The notes beneath the pieces were generated by a model, which saw nothing but the letters and a program-made list of their open reading frames with translations, did no database searches and was not told the DNA's origin. Below are positions 22,081 to 24,572 of a DNA stretch of 24,572 nt, in pieces. Origin of the DNA: a virus; IMG/VR virus record IMGVR_UViG_3300042463_000005, positions 1 to 24,572 of that record. One strand, 5' to 3'. The position numbers and the translations under genes are program-made. Each line of letters opens with the position of its first letter. Within the stretch, counting starts at the first letter, position 1.

Positions 22081-22395
22081 TTAGTTATTTGTCCATTCTT
22101 TTAAAATTACAGCACCATCACTTTCTGTAGCTATCAGGCAATGGCATCCTGATGTTTTTGCTTTGTTCATGAAATCTATTTGATACTGGCTCATTTTGTC
22201 ATTGATTGTTTTCACCTCACAATAAACGCTAATTCCTGAGAACTTATTGTACCCAATGATGTCAGGTACACCTTTTAAACCATTGAATGTCCTGCCCTTG
22301 ACAGCCAGATTGTTTTGCCTCCATACAAAACAGAATCTAGATTCTAGTGTTTTTATAGCCTCTGCTGTGATCTGTGATACTGTCAATTCTTTCAT
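22081..22395 (-). CDS. VRR-NUC nuclease (104 aa)
   Basis: This compact PD-(D/E)xK nuclease shows the family order: an N-terminal helix with SQITAEAIKTLE, then FVWRQNNLAVKG and KGVPDIIGY with catalytic Asp45, then VYCEVK with Glu60 and Lys62, then SQYQIDFMN with Gln72 and a final strand GCHCLIATES. VRR-NUC enzymes of phages are thought to act in replication or recombination, cutting branched DNA, and stand-alone forms like this are common in early regions. It follows the conserved protein of 22437-23057 and precedes the sigma factor gene by 3 bases. Confidence 0.88.
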   Translation of the reverse strand: MKELTVSQITAEAIKTLESRFCFVWRQNNLAVKGRTFNGLKGVPDIIGYNKFSGISVYCEVKTINDKMSQYQIDFMNKAKTSGCHCLIATESDGAVILKEWTNN

Positions 22396-22436
22396 GTTTT
22401 CAAATTTGATTCAAAATTCTGATAGTAAAAAATATT

Positions 22437-23057
22437 TTACTGATTATTTTTTGCATTTGTTTGCATGTAGTTTTTCATTGCATCTCTGAATGATTCTTTT
22501 TCTGTATCTAGTGACATCCTGTTTGAATCACCAGCAGCCTTGTATTGTGAATGATGCTCATCTCTTTTGCTTATAAATGCCTGGTGTCTTTGTTCTCTGT
22601 AGACTTCTAGCATCTCAAAAAATGTAGGCATGTCCATACGATCATAGACTTTGCCATATTTGAATCTAGGCATACCATCCAAAAACAGCATGATGTCCTC
22701 AAATGCTAGCTGATCCTCAGCAGATGAATCAATCAATGCATAGGCTAATTCTAGCACCTGATCTGCATTCATTCCTACTCTTAGATTAAAATTTGACAAT
22801 GCCTTTGTGATAGCTTTTGCCACTACAGCTGCAATCTTATCTGTGCCATAGCTTACAGCTAGTGCTGGCAGTCTGCTGCTCACAGGGATGTTCTCAATGA
22901 TAGCCAGTGGCATTGGATTCCCTTTGTCCTTGTACCTGCATAGTTCATTGAATACCTGGCCAGTGCTACCCACCATGACTGCGTTTAAAAATTGCCTCGT
23001 TAAGCTGTTGGTCTGTGATATGGCTAACTCTAGTTTGCTGTGTTTTTGTATTTGCAT
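22437..23057 (-). CDS. Conserved early protein, probable replication accessory (206 aa)
   Basis: The start at ATG 23055-23057 gives MQIQKHSKLELAISQTNSLT; an in-frame TTG at 23078 preceded by GGAAAGG is an alternative. The protein overlaps the replication gene by 92 bases in another frame. It is helical, with NPMPLAIIENIPVSSRLPAL, KIAAVVAKAITKALSNFNLR, an acidic DQLAFEDIMLFLDGMPRFKY and a Lys/Glu-rich tail. I associate the arrangement with conserved Bacteroidota phage early proteins, some annotated as helicase-loader-like or of unknown function, but cannot name it. Its place directly after the initiator-like gene suggests a replication role. Confidence 0.65.
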   Translation of the reverse strand: MQIQKHSKLELAISQTNSLTRQFLNAVMVGSTGQVFNELCRYKDKGNPMPLAIIENIPVSSRLPALAVSYGTDKIAAVVAKAITKALSNFNLRVGMNADQVLELAYALIDSSAEDQLAFEDIMLFLDGMPRFKYGKVYDRMDMPTFFEMLEVYREQRHQAFISKRDEHHSQYKAAGDSNRMSLDTEKESFRDAMKNYMQTNAKNNQ

Positions 23058-23706
23058 TATTTTCGTTTTTAAGTTCAAATAAACCTTTCCATCCTTTTGC
23101 CATAGATTGACTGATGATCATGATTGCTGCATCTTCAATTCCTTTTGACAATGTAGCTAATTCATTTAGGCTGGCTTGTTCTGACTGTGGTGACCTGAAA
23201 TTGAATTTATGTTCAGTAGATTTGTATGCTTTCCAGTTATTCCACCAATTCTCAAATCTTGCATTAGGCCATGGCAAAACTATATCAAATTCTATTTTAG
23301 ATTTTTTGACTTTCTTTTTTTCAATTTTAATTAAATCTATATTTATATTTTCATCTTCATTTTCATTTTCCATATGTGATGACATATGTTTTTCATATGT
23401 AGATGATATGATGTCTTTTTTGCTAATTCTATTAGTTTTTCTGCTTAAAGTAAAGTTTTTTCGTTTATTGATTTCATCCTCTACTCTTTGATTGTAGTAC
23501 AAACTGTTCTCATCTTTTTTAAATTTTGCGAAAATGTCAGAATCATATGTTTTACATATGTGCATCATATGTTTTTCACTTAGCCTGCCATGTAGATGCT
23601 GCATGCACAAAAGTCTGATGTATTTGCCTACCTGTTCATCACTCATAAATGCCACACCAGTGATGAAATCACTTGAATAAAATAGAAATGCTGGATCTTT
23701 TGCCAT
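22966..23706 (-). CDS. Replication initiator / helicase-loader-like protein (246 aa)
   Basis: The start at ATG 23704-23706 gives MAKDPAFLFYSSDFITGVAF, the usual beginning of DUF1376-like proteins; an in-frame ORF upstream reads through a hairpin and is rejected as the start. Residues 1-80 form the winged-helix-like domain (EQVGKYIRLLCMQHLHGRLS). A charged, low-complexity linker follows (ENENEDEN, KKKVKKSK). The C-terminal helical domain (ENWWNNWKAYKSTEHKFNFR; AAIMIISQSMAKGWKGLFEL) resembles DnaD-like primosome parts. Phage proteins of this design bind the origin and load helicase. Six CATATG sites lie inside this gene, as in lambda O. The linker and central segment are A/T-rich, consistent with an unwinding element. 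Confidence 0.8.
   Translation of the reverse strand: MAKDPAFLFYSSDFITGVAFMSDEQVGKYIRLLCMQHLHGRLSEKHMMHICKTYDSDIFAKFKKDENSLYYNQRVEDEINKRKNFTLSRKTNRISKKDIISSTYEKHMSSHMENENEDENINIDLIKIEKKKVKKSKIEFDIVLPWPNARFENWWNNWKAYKSTEHKFNFRSPQSEQASLNELATLSKGIEDAAIMIISQSMAKGWKGLFELKNENNANTKTQQTRVSHITDQQLNEAIFKRSHGG
23371..23399. repeat. CATATG iteron cluster A (three sites)
   Basis: CATATG occurs at 23371, 23383 and 23394, spaced 12 and 11 bases, each followed by GT(G/T/A) on the plus strand. CATATGTTTTTCA at 23383 is repeated exactly at 23566. Part of a candidate origin inside the replication gene. Confidence 0.65.
23544..23571. repeat. CATATG iteron cluster B (three sites)
   Basis: CATATG occurs at 23544, 23555 and 23566, exactly 11 bases apart, and the three sites fall in three different codon phases of the gene, so the repeat exists at DNA level and not as a peptide repeat. 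It pairs with cluster A across an A/T-rich 145-base spacer. Confidence 0.7.
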
Positions 23707-23827
23707 AGTATAAAAAATGCCCCAGTGCTGTGGATCGCAAAGGGGCAGGTTATTACAAACCAATAAACTCATGCAGTCATCCACTACTGCATGAATCGTG
23801 TTTCAAATATGTTTCAATAAATTGAAA
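23707..23827 (-). promoter_or_regulatory. Structured leader of the replication gene
   Basis: This 121-base gap holds three inverted repeats: GTTTCAAT-AA-ATTGAAAC (23811-23828), CATGCAGT (23770-23777) with ACTGCATG (23786-23793), and TGCCCC (23718-23723) with GGGGCA (23742-23747), the last being a hairpin with a U6 tail just before the ATG. Two copies of TTTCAA also occur near 23800. No tRNA or other gene is visible. Confidence 0.55.
23712..23747 (-). terminator. Attenuator-like hairpin before the replication gene
   Basis: In minus-strand RNA, UGCCCC (23747-23742) pairs with GGGGCA (23723-23718), separated by 18 bases, and is followed by six U (23717-23712) ending 5 bases before the start codon. 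The pairing arm contains GGGG, the only purine run near the start, so folding would also hide the likely ribosome-binding region. It could end transcription or block translation. Confidence 0.5.
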
Positions 23828-24097
23828 CTACAAAATAAAATTTGATATTTTCCAAAAATTTACTGTCCTGCCTGTTTCAAAATCTTTGCCCCTGAATGCA
23901 ATATGTATCTTTCCTGCATCTACCAGTTCACCCCTCCTAGGTGTCACCCTATTGATAGGCCAGACTAGATGTTCAGCAATTTGATGATCACAGCACACAC
24001 CTAGTTTTTCAATAGCATCTAGGACATCCTGCTGCTTATTGTTTATGTTTTGTTTTGCCTCTTTATATGCAGGCAAACTGGTTTGATAATCGTACAT
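23828..24097 (-). CDS. Small winged-helix DNA-binding protein (89 aa)
   Basis: Starts MYDYQTSLPAYKEAKQNINN and contains a winged-helix pattern: helix QQDVLDAIEKLG, turn and helix CCDHQIAEHLVWPINRVTPR with recognition helix NRVTPRRGELVDAG, and wing KIHIAFRGKDFETGRTVNFW. This type is common among small phage proteins in early regions and would bind DNA as a regulator or in replication. The start follows the stop of the 65-residue gene by 1 base. Its stop codon (TAG) falls at the inner edge of the GTTTCAAT palindrome, so it may bind its own 3' region or the leader of the replication gene. Confidence 0.78.
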   Translation of the reverse strand: MYDYQTSLPAYKEAKQNINNKQQDVLDAIEKLGVCCDHQIAEHLVWPINRVTPRRGELVDAGKIHIAFRGKDFETGRTVNFWKISNFIL

Positions 24098-24098
24098 T

Positions 24099-24296
24099 TT
24101 AAATTTCTAGTTTTATGTCAATGTAGTAGCTGTCTGGTGTGCCTATTTTACAAACTTCAATAAATTCTTTCATCCACTGCCTCCGCAATTTCCTAGTATG
24201 AAATGGCCTGTCTCTGATTAATTTATCATTTTTATACAGGTAGATCCAGCCTTTTGTTTGATCATTTTTTATATTGTAATTCCTGCTTGCTGCCAT
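24099..24296 (-). CDS. Small basic protein of unknown function (65 aa)
   Basis: Starts MAASRNYNIKNDQTKGWIYL and is basic (KNDKLIRDRPFHTRKLRRQW), then reads MKEFIEVCKIGTPDSYYIDI before a short acidic end. No domain is recognised. It lies 1 base before the winged-helix gene and downstream of a hairpin after the SSB-like gene. Real-gene status rests on tight packing and a clean ATG, with an A/T-rich leader. Confidence 0.6.
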   Translation of the reverse strand: MAASRNYNIKNDQTKGWIYLYKNDKLIRDRPFHTRKLRRQWMKEFIEVCKIGTPDSYYIDIKLEI

Positions 24297-24308
24297 TGTA
24301 AATGATTA

Positions 24309-24332
24309 AAGCCCAGTCATTTAGACTGGGCT
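24309..24332 (-). terminator. Hairpin after the SSB-like gene
   Basis: In minus-strand RNA, GCCCAGUC pairs perfectly with GACUGGGC (arms 24324-24331 and 24311-24318, plus an outer A-U) around a 5-base loop, followed by UUUAAU. The U-tract is weak, so it may be a partial terminator that lowers expression of the genes that follow. Confidence 0.6.
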
Positions 24333-24339
24333 AGTTAAA

Positions 24340-24572
24340 TTAAAATGGTAAATCATCAAATGATTCAGTAGCAGGTGCAGTTTTTTTAACTGGTGCAGAT
24401 CCTGTCTGCTCTTTTGCCTGTACTGTTTTAAGATTTCCCACATACTTTTTTGGCTCACCTGCATCTCTCTGCTCTTTTGTTTGGCTGATCTGGATGCTGG
24501 CATTATTCCCAAATTTGTCCGCTTCATCATTGATCCATACATTGATGTTCAAATAAGACTTTCCAGTCTTTT
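24340..24572 (-). CDS. SSB-like protein, C-terminal part (partial)
   Basis: The frame is open to the right edge, so the N-terminus is missing; the visible codons read KTGKSYLNINVWINDEADKF and so on, and the TTG at 24550-24552 need not be the start. The segment NASIQISQTKEQRDAGEPKK with KYVGNLKTV fits a small beta-barrel-type protein, and the Ala/Pro/Lys linker ends in ESFDDLPF, an acidic tip like the C-terminal DDDIPF of single-stranded DNA-binding proteins, which recruits partner proteins. Together with the replication gene nearby this indicates an SSB-like function. Ends in a TAA at 24340-24342. It could also be another OB-fold-like early protein. Confidence 0.72.
   Translation of the reverse strand, partial: KTGKSYLNINVWINDEADKFGNNASIQISQTKEQRDAGEPKKYVGNLKTVQAKEQTGSAPVKKTAPATESFDDLPF

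Noticed and set aside
22424-22441. Inverted repeat AGTAAAA/TTTTACT at the end of the 206-residue gene.
   Set aside because: Only A/T pairs apart from one, too weak to call a terminator, and it overlaps coding sequence.
23707-23784. Longer N-terminus for the replication protein (start at 23784).
   Set aside because: The added 26 codons run through the hairpin with the U-tract; the ATG at 23706 gives the standard MAKDPAFLFY start of the family.
24321-24542. Second ORF overlapping the SSB-like gene.
   Set aside because: It reads another frame across the terminator hairpin and lacks the ordered pattern of the SSB-like frame, which ends in DDLPF.

Overview
The window looks like part of a tailed double-stranded DNA bacteriophage (or prophage) of siphovirus type. 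The host is probably a member of the Bacteroidota. This rests on several features seen together: an HK97-type capsid gene set, an XkdF-like protease, a tail-chaperone frameshift and a long tape measure protein; A/T-rich gene leaders with few Shine-Dalgarno sequences; and small replication and structural proteins of kinds I associate with Flavobacterium-like phages. No family search was run, so names are judged from motifs and gene order. All convincing genes lie on the minus strand, so transcription runs from high to low coordinates. No integrase, tRNA, rRNA, insertion sequence or CRISPR array was seen, and no clear endolysin or holin.

Read in the direction of transcription, the right end (24572 to 20680) is the early region. 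It holds a partial SSB-like protein, a small unknown protein, a winged-helix protein, a replication-initiator-like protein, a conserved unknown protein, a VRR-NUC nuclease, a sigma-70-like factor, a small membrane protein and another unknown. The replication gene contains two clusters of three CATATG sites spaced one helical turn apart, a good candidate for the replication origin. Three inverted repeats sit in the leader just upstream of it.

From 20679 to 16854 there is a tightly overlapping accessory operon: a 36-residue membrane peptide, a GT4-like glycosyltransferase, a small phage domain protein, an HNH endonuclease, a 40-residue very basic protein, two unknowns, an LpxA-like hexapeptide acyltransferase, a GT2-like glycosyltransferase and another unknown. 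The three sugar/acyl enzymes suggest modification of host surface glycan or of the virion.

From 16870 to 14887 lie the terminase small and large subunits, separated by three tiny ORFs of 23, 42 and 29 codons. A 176-base gap rich in inverted and direct repeats follows.

From 14710 to 1 is the morphogenesis region. Its order is unusual: tail genes first (tail chaperone with a T9 frameshift site, connector-like protein, two tail/baseplate proteins, tape measure), then head genes (XkdF-like protease, scaffold-like protein, capsid, abundant tube-like protein, small unknown, portal, connector, tail terminator). It ends in a tail fibre that runs off the window. Terminator hairpins separate the scaffold, capsid and tube-like genes, and a CTATTTAT element recurs just upstream of five gene starts that probably begin new transcription units. 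The DNA is very poor in CpG: 5 in 1020 bases of the terminase gene by hand count.
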